Notes under the pieces: generated by a model
The model's database searches: none
Seen by the model: the letters and a program-made list of their open reading frames with translations, nothing else
Told to the model about the DNA's origin: nothing
Translations under genes and position numbers: made by a program
DNA from: Stenotrophomonas maltophilia
GTDB lineage: Bacteria; Pseudomonadota; Gammaproteobacteria; Xanthomonadales; Xanthomonadaceae
Length of the DNA stretch: 64,000 bases
Assembly: GCA_002363385.1 (NCBI GenBank)
Contig: DEVL01000002.1
Location: 1-64,000, forward strand
Direction of reading: 5' to 3'
Shown: positions 1-7,086 of the stretch, one piece after another
How the letters are laid out: each line of letters begins with the position of its first letter
Numbering within the stretch: the first letter of the stretch is position 1

Positions 1-74
1 GTGGGGCCAAGCGGGATCGAACCGCCGACCTCCTGCATGCCATGCCGGCGCTCTCCAGGCTGAGCTATGGCCCC
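1..74 (-). tRNA. tRNA-Ala(GGC)-like, diverged copy, 3' end cut by window edge
   Basis: The minus strand gives a tRNA-Ala cloverleaf with GGC anticodon, but it differs from the two other Ala copies. The acceptor stem is fully Watson-Crick (GGGGCCA/TGGCCCC), the T stem ends in a G.U pair, the D loop is altered, and the anticodon stem has a central G/A mismatch (CCGGC against GCAGG). The last two CCA bases lie outside the window. It may be functional or decaying. Confidence 0.75.
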
Positions 75-95
75 AAGTTGTACCGCGAGCCGCCT

Positions 96-124
96 AGTAT
101 ATCTGCCTGTTCACGTTTGTGGAA
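96..124 (-). promoter_or_regulatory. Promoter of the edge tRNA-Ala copy
   Basis: Reading the minus strand, TTCCAC (-35) and TATACT (-10) are separated by exactly 17 bases and sit just upstream of the diverged tRNA-Ala. The -10 is good and the -35 weak. Confidence 0.5.
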
Positions 125-161
125 GCCTTTGAGGCATCCGCGTCGCAACTGGTGTAGGCGG

Positions 162-190
162 TGAACAAAAAGACCCGGCATGCCGGGCCT
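162..190 (-). terminator. Rho-independent terminator after tRNA-Glu copy 1
   Basis: On the minus strand an 8-bp stem (AGGCCCGG/CCGGGTCT, one G.U pair, CATG loop) is followed by TTTTTG. It lies about 20 bases downstream of the tRNA-Glu at 209-284 and closes the first Ala-Glu unit. Confidence 0.85.
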
Positions 191-208
191 CGGTGTTCTT
201 CTGATGAG

Positions 209-284
209 TGGCGTCCCCACGGGGATTCGAACCCCGGTCGCCACCGTGAAAGGGTGATGTCCTAGGCCTCTAGACGATGGGGAC
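209..284 (-). tRNA. tRNA-Glu(UUC)
   Basis: A 76-nt cloverleaf with encoded CCA, anticodon TTC in the loop CTTTCAC, and T loop GGTTCGAATCC. It is identical to the copy at 637-712 and lies downstream of a tRNA-Ala on the same strand. Confidence 0.97.
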
Positions 285-335
285 GCATAAACTCATCAAA
301 TTGTTCAGCACACCCGAACGGCCTAAGGTCCGGAG

Positions 336-411
336 TGGTGGAGCCAGGCGGGATCGAACCGCCGACCTCCTGCATGCCATGCAGGCGCTCTCCCAGCTGA
401 GCTATGGCCCC
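336..411 (-). tRNA. tRNA-Ala(GGC)
   Basis: A 76-nt cloverleaf with encoded CCA. The anticodon loop ATGGCAT sits on a perfect CCTGC/GCAGG stem. It is identical to the copy at 766-841. Confidence 0.97.
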
Positions 412-428
412 ACGATGCTGGAGGCGGA

Positions 429-457
429 ATTCTACGCGGCCGCGAAGCGTTCGCCAA
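429..457 (-). promoter_or_regulatory. Promoter of tRNA Ala-Glu unit 1
   Basis: Minus-strand TTGGCG (-35), a 17-base spacer and TAGAAT (-10), ending 18 bases before the tRNA-Ala 5' end. It drives the 336-411 and 209-284 pair. Confidence 0.75.
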
Positions 458-593
458 GTCTTTTTTCTGAAATAACGAACAAAGAAGGCACGCGGGCGCA
501 CAACGGCAGAGGCTGGTGTTTGCCCAGGCGAGTGCATCGACAGGCACGCGGAAAAACACGCCGCCAATGACGACCATGGATTGGTGCGTCACA

Positions 594-622
594 AACAAAA
601 AGCCCCGACCGAAGTCAGGGCT
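594..622 (-). terminator. Rho-independent terminator after tRNA-Glu copy 2
   Basis: A 9-bp minus-strand stem (AGCCCTGAC/GTCGGGGCT) with a TTCG tetraloop is followed by a TTTTTG tract. It lies directly downstream of the tRNA-Glu at 637-712. Confidence 0.92.
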
Positions 623-636
623 TAGTGCGTTGCAAT

Positions 637-712
637 TGGCGTCCCCACGGGGATTCGAACCCCGGTCGCCACCGTGAAAGGGTGATGTCCTAGGCCTCTA
701 GACGATGGGGAC
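637..712 (-). tRNA. tRNA-Glu(UUC)
   Basis: Second 76-nt copy with encoded CCA and TTC anticodon, sequence-identical to 209-284. It follows the tRNA-Ala at 766-841. Confidence 0.97.
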
Positions 713-765
713 GCACGAAAACTTTAAATTTTGTCACTGCAATCTGATCGGCCTAATGATCGGAT

Positions 766-841
766 TGGTGGAGCCAGGCGGGATCGAACCGCCGACCTCC
801 TGCATGCCATGCAGGCGCTCTCCCAGCTGAGCTATGGCCCC
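766..841 (-). tRNA. tRNA-Ala(GGC)
   Basis: 76-nt cloverleaf with encoded CCA and GGC anticodon, identical to 336-411. It is the first gene of the second Ala-Glu unit. Confidence 0.97.
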
Positions 842-858
842 ACGTCGTGAGGAGCGAA

Positions 859-887
859 ATCATAGCGACGACGTTTTGGATTGGCAA
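859..887 (-). promoter_or_regulatory. Promoter of tRNA Ala-Glu unit 2
   Basis: Minus-strand TTGCCA (-35), a 17-base spacer and TATGAT (-10), placing the start about 10 bases before the tRNA-Ala. Confidence 0.8.
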
Positions 888-922
888 GGAAAAAGTGAAG
901 AAAGTTCATCATGCATGCGCGC

Positions 923-3274
923 TCATCGGCTGGGCAATCGTTGATGGCGTAGACGCAATGCGTTGCTGATCACCGATACCGAACTCAAGCTCATCGCAAC
1001 CGCGGCCAGCATCGGCGACAGCGCGATGCCGAGCGGATACAGCACGCCGGCCGCAACCGGGATGCCCAGCCCGTTGTAGAGGAACGCAAAACCCAGGTTC
1101 TGGCGCATGTTGCGCACGCTCGCCGTTGATAGCTGGCGTGCACGCAGGATGCCGCGCAGATCGCCCTTGACCAAGGTTACCTGCGCGCTCGACATCGCCA
1201 CGTCGGTGCCGCTGCCCATCGCGATACCGACATCCGCACTCGCCAGTGCCGGTGCGTCGTTGATGCCATCGCCGGCCATCGCCACCTTGCGTCCCTGCGC
1301 CTGCAGCGAACGGATCAGCGCGGCCTTGTCGGCGGGGCGCATCTCACCGTGCACCTCATCCAGGCCGAGCTCCGCGGCGACCGCGTTGGCCGTGGCGAGG
1401 CCATCGCCGGTCGCCATCACGATGCGCAGGCCATCCCGATGCAACTGCGCGATCGCTTCAGCGGCGGACGCCTTGATCGGATCGGCGACGGCGAGCAGAC
1501 CACCGAGCCGACCGTCCACGGCGAGGTACATCACACTGGCGGCGGCTTCCCGCAGATGCTGTGCAGCGTCCTGCAGCGCATCCAGCGCAATGCCGTGCTC
1601 ATCCATCAGCGCCGTGTTGCCCAACAACAATGCCTTGCCCTCGACCACGCCCTGTACGCCCATGCCGGTGAGGGAATCGAACCCGTCCACGCTGGCCAGC
1701 GTGACACCGCGTGCACGCGCCTCGGCAACGATCGCCGCGGCCAGCGGGTGTTCGCTGCCCTGGTCCAGGCTCGCCGCCCAGCGCAATACCTCTTCGGCGC
1801 TGAACGGTGCAACCGGCTGCACTGCGCGGAATGCCGGCCGACCTTCGGTCAACGTGCCGGTCTTGTCGACCACCAGCGTGTCGATCTGGCGCAGTGCTTC
1901 GATGGCCTCAGCGTCGCGGAACAACACGCCATGCTGCGCGGCGCGGCCGGTGGCGACCATGATCGTCATCGGCGTCGCCAGCCCCAGTGCGCAGGGGCAG
2001 GCAATGATCAACACCGCCACAGCGCTCAGCACCGCGTGCGTCCAGGACGGTTCGGGTCCGAACAGACCCCAGCCGAAGAAGGTCAGCAACGCAACGGAAA
2101 GCACGGCGAGGACGAACCAGTACGCGACGGTGTCGGCCATGCGCTGCATCGGCGCACGCGAGCGCTGTGCCTGCGCCACCAGCTGCACGATCTGCGCCAG
2201 CATGCTGTCATCGCCGAGCCGGTCGGCACGGATCACCAGGCTGCCGGTGCCGTTGAGCGTGGCGCCGATCACCGTGTCACCAACGGCCTTGCCGACCGGA
2301 ACGGGCTCGCCGGTGAGCATCGATTCGTCGATGGAGGAACGGCCTTCCAGCACCGTGCCATCCACCGGCACTTTCTCACCGGGCCGTACGCGCAGGCGAT
2401 CGCCGGGTTGCAGGGCGGTGATGTCCACGTCCTCTTCGTTGCCATCCTCGCGCAGGACGCGGGCGGTTTTCGGCGCCAGACCGAGCAGTGCCTTGATCGC
2501 AGCCGAGGTCTTGGCACGCGCCCGCAGCTCCATCAGCTGGCCGAGCAGGGTCAGCGAAATGATCACGGCGGCCGCCTCGAAATACACCCCGACATGCCCA
2601 TGCTGCTGGAACGAGGGTGGGAACAGACCCGGTGCGATCGTGGCGACCACGCTGTAGCCATAGGCGGCCAGTACACCGGTCCCGATCAGCGTCCACATGT
2701 TCGGACTGCGGTTGCGGATCGACTGCGCCCAACGCTGCAGGAACGGCCAGCCGGCCCACAGCACCACCGGAGTAGCCAGCACCAACTCGATCCACACCCG
2801 CAGGTCCGGCGACAGGCCGTGCAGCAGCGGCGTCATCGCCAGCATGGCCAGCGTCATCGTGGCCACGCTGAGCGGCAGGCTCCACCAGAAACGCCGGCGG
2901 AAATCGGTGAGTTCCGGGTTTTCGCTCTCGTCGAGGCTGGGCATCATCGGCTCCAGCGCCATGCCGCAGATCGGGCAGGTGCCCGGGCCTTCCTGCACGA
3001 TCTCCGGGTCCATCGGGCAGGTATACAGCGTGCCCGCCGGCACTGGCTCGGCCACATGCGAGGACGGATCCAGGTAGCGCTTGGGATCGGCGCTGAACCT
3101 GCGCCGGCACCCGTCGCTGCAGAAGTGGTAGTCGCTGCCGGCATGCCGGGCGTGATGGGCGGTGGTGGCGGGATCCACCTCCATGCCGCAGACCGGATCC
3201 TTCACGGTAGTGGTGCCGCTCACTGCCTTGGCGCTGCAACAACTGCCGCCACCCTGCGCGTGGGGCGTGCTCAT
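923..3274 (-). CDS. copA: Copper-exporting P1B-type ATPase with YHS domain
   Basis: This 783-residue inner-membrane ATPase should pump Cu(I), possibly also Ag(I), to the periplasm. It lacks the usual N-terminal HMA domain. Instead it has a YHS/TRASH-type domain (about 24-70, DPVCGM, then FCSDGC) and a heavy-metal-binding segment (about 84-110, CPMDP and CPICGM). Core motifs follow: TGEP, CPCALG in TM6 (near 425), DKTGT with the phosphorylated Asp (near 469), HP, and GDGINDAP (near 668). The YN in TM7 and MSLSS in TM8 fit the Cu(I)-specific P1B-1 class. The ATG at 3274 overlaps the stop of the upstream CueR-like gene by four bases (ATGA), so the two are translationally coupled; longer in-frame extensions are regulator shadow. 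Confidence 0.93.
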   Translation of the reverse strand: MSTPHAQGGGSCCSAKAVSGTTTVKDPVCGMEVDPATTAHHARHAGSDYHFCSDGCRRRFSADPKRYLDPSSHVAEPVPAGTLYTCPMDPEIVQEGPGTCPICGMALEPMMPSLDESENPELTDFRRRFWWSLPLSVATMTLAMLAMTPLLHGLSPDLRVWIELVLATPVVLWAGWPFLQRWAQSIRNRSPNMWTLIGTGVLAAYGYSVVATIAPGLFPPSFQQHGHVGVYFEAAAVIISLTLLGQLMELRARAKTSAAIKALLGLAPKTARVLREDGNEEDVDITALQPGDRLRVRPGEKVPVDGTVLEGRSSIDESMLTGEPVPVGKAVGDTVIGATLNGTGSLVIRADRLGDDSMLAQIVQLVAQAQRSRAPMQRMADTVAYWFVLAVLSVALLTFFGWGLFGPEPSWTHAVLSAVAVLIIACPCALGLATPMTIMVATGRAAQHGVLFRDAEAIEALRQIDTLVVDKTGTLTEGRPAFRAVQPVAPFSAEEVLRWAASLDQGSEHPLAAAIVAEARARGVTLASVDGFDSLTGMGVQGVVEGKALLLGNTALMDEHGIALDALQDAAQHLREAAASVMYLAVDGRLGGLLAVADPIKASAAEAIAQLHRDGLRIVMATGDGLATANAVAAELGLDEVHGEMRPADKAALIRSLQAQGRKVAMAGDGINDAPALASADVGIAMGSGTDVAMSSAQVTLVKGDLRGILRARQLSTASVRNMRQNLGFAFLYNGLGIPVAAGVLYPLGIALSPMLAAVAMSLSSVSVISNALRLRHQRLPSR

Positions 3275-3669
3275 GAGTGAGTCTCCGTCAGTGCGGAGAG
3301 GATCGGGCACTGCTGCAGATCGCCGTGGCCCGGGCACGCATCCACCAACTGCTTGAGCGCGGCGTGCATCCGCTGGAGTTCGCGGATGCGTGTTTCGATG
3401 TCGGCGAGTTTGTCCACCGCACTGTCGCGGACCTGGGCCATGTCCTGGCCGCGCTGATCGCTGAGGCTGAGCAGTTCGCCGATCTCCTCCAGGGTGAAGC
3501 CCAGTGCCTTGGCCCGCCGGATGAACTGCAGGCGGGTGAGGTCGTTGGCGCTGAAGACGCGGTAGCCGCCCGCGCTGCGTTGCGCCGTGGGAAGCAGGTG
3601 CTGCCGCTCGTAATAGCGGACGGTATCGATAGGCACGCCGGCCTGGCGTGCGAGCTGTCCAATGTTCAT
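3271..3669 (-). CDS. cueR: MerR-family Cu(I)-responsive regulator (CueR-like)
   Basis: A 132-residue MerR-type activator with an N-terminal winged helix (1-70, DTVRYYE near 15-21), a dimerisation helix (about 80-108) and a C-terminal metal loop with Cys112 and Cys121 in CPG...CPIL, close to CueR. The position equivalent to Cys79 of Zn/Hg sensors is not Cys, which favours a monovalent metal. The ATG at 3669 follows AGGAGGT; an upstream in-frame ATG would fall in the promoter. It is the first gene of a two-gene operon with the ATPase and likely activates its own promoter. Copper specificity is inferred from these residues and the neighbour. Confidence 0.88.
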   Translation of the reverse strand: MNIGQLARQAGVPIDTVRYYERQHLLPTAQRSAGGYRVFSANDLTRLQFIRRAKALGFTLEEIGELLSLSDQRGQDMAQVRDSAVDKLADIETRIRELQRMHAALKQLVDACPGHGDLQQCPILSALTETHS

Positions 3670-3695
3670 GACCACCTCCTGGATGATGGGGGTGA

Positions 3696-3726
3696 GTGTG
3701 AACCCTGGAGTCTGGTCCAGAGTCAA
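3696..3726 (-). promoter_or_regulatory. MerR-type promoter with 19-bp spacer and operator dyad
   Basis: Minus-strand TTGACT (-35) and TCACAC (-10) are separated by 19 bases, the over-long spacing typical of MerR-family activated promoters. The spacer carries a dyad, CTGGA and TCCAG. It lies about 27 bases before the regulator ATG. Confidence 0.75.
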
Positions 3727-3881
3727 GCCTTACTGAAACCCCACTGGGAATCAACTCCGCGTGAAATTTGCAACTAGTTGCATGGCTGTCCTTCCGGGAC
3801 GGTCGTAGCCTCAGGCCATCTCACGTACCGCCCAGGTGTGCCGGGCCCCACGCCCGGCCGCAACGTTTCAGGAGTTTGGCC

Positions 3882-4946
3882 ATGGATGCACCCCGTATTA
3901 CGCTCCAGCCCGATCGCCGGCTGGACACCCCGACCCTGATGGAAGTGGCTGTGGTGGAGTTTCCCGGCAGCCTGCGTGCTGCTGCGCCGGTGTTGTCAGA
4001 GCTGGCCCAGCGCTGCAATCGCACCGTCGCGGCAGGACGGCGCAGCGGCGCCCGGATGTTGGTGACCCGCTGGACGATGTCCTCGCGCGGCATGCAGCGC
4101 GTGGCTGGTGCAGAGCTGTTCGGCGATGCGCTGCCGACGATCATCGTGATTCCCGGCAGTGAGTCCAGCTGGGCCATGGCGCCGCCGGACGAGCGCCTGC
4201 TGGCGTGGTTGCGCGAATGCCATGAGGGTTGCAGTCTGCTTGCCGGCTGCGACGAAGGGGGGCTGTTGCTGGCCGCCGCCGGTGTGCTGGCCGGCCGTTC
4301 GGTAAGCGTGCCCGATCCCGCACGCTGCCCGGCACTGCGCACGATGGTGCCCAGCTGGCTGCCCAGCGAACGCACCTTGGTCGACGATGGCGATCTGCTC
4401 ACCGCCGCCGGGCAGGACGCGTGGAAGTACCTGAGCCTGCGTCTTCTGGCCCGCGTGTACGGCCAAAGCGTGATGAACACGGTGATCCAGCAGTTGCAGC
4501 TGGTGATTCCACGGACGGAGCTGGACGATCTGGAGCGCTTCAGTCCCAACTTCGCGCATGGTGATCGGTGCATTCTCAAAGCGCAGCGCTGGCTGCACGG
4601 CATCGCCGCCCGTGGCGTGGGCCTGGACGATATCTGCGCGCAGGCCGGGCTTGAACCGCGCACGCTGCAGCGGCGCTTCCTGAAAGCCACCGGCATGCGC
4701 CCGATCGAGTACTGCCAGCGGTTGCGCATCGCCAAAGCGCAGCTGCTGCTGCAGAGCGGCGGCGTGGTCGATCAGGTGGCCTGGGCCGTGGGTTACTCCG
4801 ATCAGAGCGCGTTCCGCCGGCTGTTCCTGCGCATCGTCGGGTTGACGCCGGCACGCTATCGCCGGCAGGTGGTCGCGCAGCAACGCGAACGTGCCGCGAG
4901 CCGTCCGCCCGTGCGTGTCATGGAATCGATCCGCTCGGCCGCCTGA
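3882..4946 (+). CDS. GlxA-family transcriptional regulator (DJ-1/PfpI domain plus AraC HTH)
   Basis: A 354-residue cytoplasmic regulator. The N-terminal part (about 10-170) is a glutamine-amidotransferase-like DJ-1/PfpI domain (LLAGCDEGGLLLAAAGVL around the nucleophile elbow), used in this family as a ligand sensor. The C-terminal part (about 215-320) holds two AraC helix-turn-helix motifs, the second around VDQVAWAVGYSDQSAFRRLF. The ATG at 3882 has an AGGAG site about 8 bases upstream. It sits directly before a thioredoxin-like gene and dsbG on the same strand, so it may control periplasmic thiol redox genes. The ligand is unknown. Confidence 0.85.
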   Translation: MDAPRITLQPDRRLDTPTLMEVAVVEFPGSLRAAAPVLSELAQRCNRTVAAGRRSGARMLVTRWTMSSRGMQRVAGAELFGDALPTIIVIPGSESSWAMAPPDERLLAWLRECHEGCSLLAGCDEGGLLLAAAGVLAGRSVSVPDPARCPALRTMVPSWLPSERTLVDDGDLLTAAGQDAWKYLSLRLLARVYGQSVMNTVIQQLQLVIPRTELDDLERFSPNFAHGDRCILKAQRWLHGIAARGVGLDDICAQAGLEPRTLQRRFLKATGMRPIEYCQRLRIAKAQLLLQSGGVVDQVAWAVGYSDQSAFRRLFLRIVGLTPARYRRQVVAQQRERAASRPPVRVMESIRSAA

Positions 4947-5060
4947 ATCGTGCGACCCAGGCGCGCTTGATCCATCGACGCCTTGCTGGGACCATGCCGG
5001 CGGGCCCGATGCAACAGCCGCCACACCGTGACAGGTCCCGGGCGACGGCGGAGAGAATGA

Positions 5061-5861
5061 ATGATCAGCAGTGTAGGCCCGGTACCGCTTGCGGTTGTGT
5101 GGGTGTTGGTCGCAACCGCGGTGGCCATGCTGGTGGCCAGCCTGGTGCGCGGGACGACCAGCGAGGATGCGCCGCGCCCACGATCGCTCGTGGTGGACAT
5201 GCTGCTGCTTGGCCTGTTGGCCGGGCGGGCGGGATTCGTGATCTGGCATGCGCGCGACTACGCCGCCGACCCTTGGGCGGTGCTGCGGATTGGCGATGGC
5301 GGCTTCCTGGTCTGGCCGGCACTGCTGGTCGGGCTGGGGTGGGGCGCCTGGCGCCTGCGTCGCTGGCCTGCGGTGCGCCGCCCCGTGGTGGCAGCAACGT
5401 TGGCCGGGCTGGTGAGCTGGGGAGTGTTGACCACCGGCGCGAGCTGGTTGCAGCAATCGCGGGTGACGTTGCCGGCCATCACGCTCGCATCCCTGCAGGG
5501 CACGCCGACCGCATTGAACGAGACCGGCGGCAGACCGGTGGTGGTCAATCTGTGGGCCAGCTGGTGCGGCCCGTGCCGCCGCGAAATGCCTGTGCTTGCA
5601 CGGGCGCAGCAGGGCCATCCGGATATCCGCTTCCTGTTCGTCAACCAAGGGGAAACACGCGACGAGGTTGACGCCTTCATGGCGGCCGAGCGGCTGTCGT
5701 TGCGCAATGTGCTGCTCGATGAGGACGCGATCACTGCCGAGCGCCTGCAGGTGCACGCCTATCCCACTACCCTGTTCTTCGATGGGCAGGGCCGCCTGCA
5801 GCACCTTCACCTGGGCGAGCTGACCGCCGCGGGCCTGCAATCCAAGCTCGACGATCTGTAA
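5061..5861 (+). CDS. Membrane-anchored TlpA/DsbE-like thioredoxin with Lgt-like membrane domain
   Basis: 266 residues in two parts. The N-terminal ~130 residues have about four hydrophobic segments whose pattern (DMLLLGLLAGRAGFVIW...) resembles the core of prolipoprotein diacylglyceryl transferase. The C-terminal part is a periplasmic thioredoxin fold with active site WCGPC (near 172-176) and cis-Pro in AYPTT. It likely reduces or exchanges disulfides in the periplasm. The GGAGAG site and ATG at 5061 are well placed, and dsbG follows 38 bases downstream. Lgt activity itself is unlikely because only part of the fold is present. Confidence 0.82.
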   Translation: MISSVGPVPLAVVWVLVATAVAMLVASLVRGTTSEDAPRPRSLVVDMLLLGLLAGRAGFVIWHARDYAADPWAVLRIGDGGFLVWPALLVGLGWGAWRLRRWPAVRRPVVAATLAGLVSWGVLTTGASWLQQSRVTLPAITLASLQGTPTALNETGGRPVVVNLWASWCGPCRREMPVLARAQQGHPDIRFLFVNQGETRDEVDAFMAAERLSLRNVLLDEDAITAERLQVHAYPTTLFFDGQGRLQHLHLGELTAAGLQSKLDDL

Positions 5862-5899
5862 GGGTCGCGGGTCGTCTGTCTTTTGAATCTGGAGTTGTC

Positions 5900-6709
5900 A
5901 TGACGTTGAATTCCCCGCGCACGCTGGTCACCGCGCTGCTGATCGCACTGGCCGGCTGCAGCCAGGCGCAGACGCCCAAGGCTGGTGATGCGGCAAAGGC
6001 GCCCGCCGCCGCTGAGCGCCCGGCCGTCCTGAAGGGCATCGAAAAACACGGGTTCGAGGTCATCGGTGAGTTCGATGCGCCCGGTGGCCTGCGTGGGTTC
6101 GCCGGGGTGGTCGGCGGGCAGCAGCCGGCGGCGGCGTATGTGACCGCTGATGGCAAGCACGTCGTGGTCGGCAGTCTGTTCGATGCCAACGGCGAGGACG
6201 TGGGTGAGGCGCCGCTGGAAAAACTGGTGGCCAAGCCGATGTCCGAGCGCACCTGGAAGAAACTCGACGAGAGCGCCTGGGTGCGCGATGGCCGCGCCGA
6301 TGCCCCGCGCGTGGTCTACACCTTCAGCGATGCCAACTGCCCCTACTGTCATCGCTTCTGGGAAGCGGCGCGCCCGTGGGTGGATGCCGGCAAGGTGCAG
6401 CTCCGCCACGTCATGGTCGGGGTCATCCGTGAAGACAGCCCGGCCAAGGCGGCCGCCATTCTCACCGCGCCCAACCCCAGCGCTGCGCTGCTGGAGAATG
6501 AGCGGCTGTTTGATCGTGGGGGCATCAAGCCGGCGGCATCGTTGACCGCCGAGGTGGCCAACAAGCTCGATGCCAATCAGGTGTTGATGATCGAACTGGG
6601 CTTCCAGGGCACTCCGGGCATCCTGTTCAAGGACGCCCAGGGAATGGTGCAGCGCCGTTCCGGCATGCCGCAGGGCGATGACATGACGGTGGTGCTCGGC
6701 CCACGCTGA
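5900..6709 (+). CDS. dsbG: Thiol:disulfide interchange protein DsbG
   Basis: 269 residues. The N-terminus has a signal sequence ending in LAGC, so it may be a lipoprotein or be cleaved. A dimerisation region (about 45-120) is followed by a thioredoxin fold with CPYC (near 149-152) and cis-Pro in GTPG. DsbG/DsbC proteins are periplasmic isomerases; DsbG also protects single cysteines from sulfenylation. The membrane TlpA-like protein upstream could serve as its electron donor in place of DsbD, which is inference from the operon. Length is slightly above the E. coli protein (248). Confidence 0.88.
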   Translation: MTLNSPRTLVTALLIALAGCSQAQTPKAGDAAKAPAAAERPAVLKGIEKHGFEVIGEFDAPGGLRGFAGVVGGQQPAAAYVTADGKHVVVGSLFDANGEDVGEAPLEKLVAKPMSERTWKKLDESAWVRDGRADAPRVVYTFSDANCPYCHRFWEAARPWVDAGKVQLRHVMVGVIREDSPAKAAAILTAPNPSAALLENERLFDRGGIKPAASLTAEVANKLDANQVLMIELGFQGTPGILFKDAQGMVQRRSGMPQGDDMTVVLGPR

Positions 6710-6792
6710 GCCAAACCCCGAACGTTGCCACTCGCGCCGGGTTCTGCCCGGCGCGCTGCGTTGCGCTCTGGCTGCGCTTGGGCGCGTTCACT

Positions 6793-6806
6793 TTGATCTG
6801 AATCAA
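6793..6806 (+). promoter_or_regulatory. FNR/Anr-type box with class II promoter
   Basis: TTGAT-CTGA-ATCAA is a perfect match to the FNR-family consensus. A -10-like TACGCT at 6828-6833 puts transcription start near 6840, so the box is centred at about -41.5, as in class II FNR activation. The transcript would have a leader of about 245 bases before the porin gene. Nothing else recognisable fills 6710-7085. Confidence 0.65.
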
Positions 6807-6840
6807 GGCCGGTTTCGCGTGGACGGCTACGCTGGCCGCC

Positions 6841-7086
6841 ATGCGCACTCTCCTGAAATGCCCGGTCCGTCCCGGAAGCGCGAGCGCTCAGTCAGGAAAC
6901 TGCCTGCAAACGTTCACGACGTTCTCACTGCCCGCTTGTTACTCAAGCCGCTGGCAGTGCTGCGCTTGCAGTGTTGCCCTCAGGGATGAGGGGATCCCGT
7001 GCGAGCGTGCCCATGGCCCGCGACGTCACCGACGCCGGCTGGCGAGGGTGCATCCGGCTGTGTACGGATCATGGAGGATGGGGTGA
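6841..7086 (+). other. Possible leader reading frame overlapping the porin start
   Basis: An 81-codon Cys-rich frame begins at the predicted transcription start and ends with a stop overlapping the porin ATG (TGATG). It has no Shine-Dalgarno site and no recognisable domain. It could be a leaderless coupling peptide or chance. Confidence 0.2.

Noticed and set aside
1349..3280. 643-codon plus-strand frame opposite the copper ATPase
   Set aside because: Composition is that of a reverse-strand shadow; the ATPase motifs are unambiguous.
923..3754. 943-residue extension of the copper ATPase through the regulator gene
   Set aside because: The extra N-terminus is the regulator in another frame; the coupled ATG at 3274 gives the normal protein.
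3996..5840. 614-codon minus-strand open frame opposite the GlxA/TlpA genes
   Set aside because: Low-complexity His/Gln/Arg-rich product typical of antisense frames in high-GC coding DNA.
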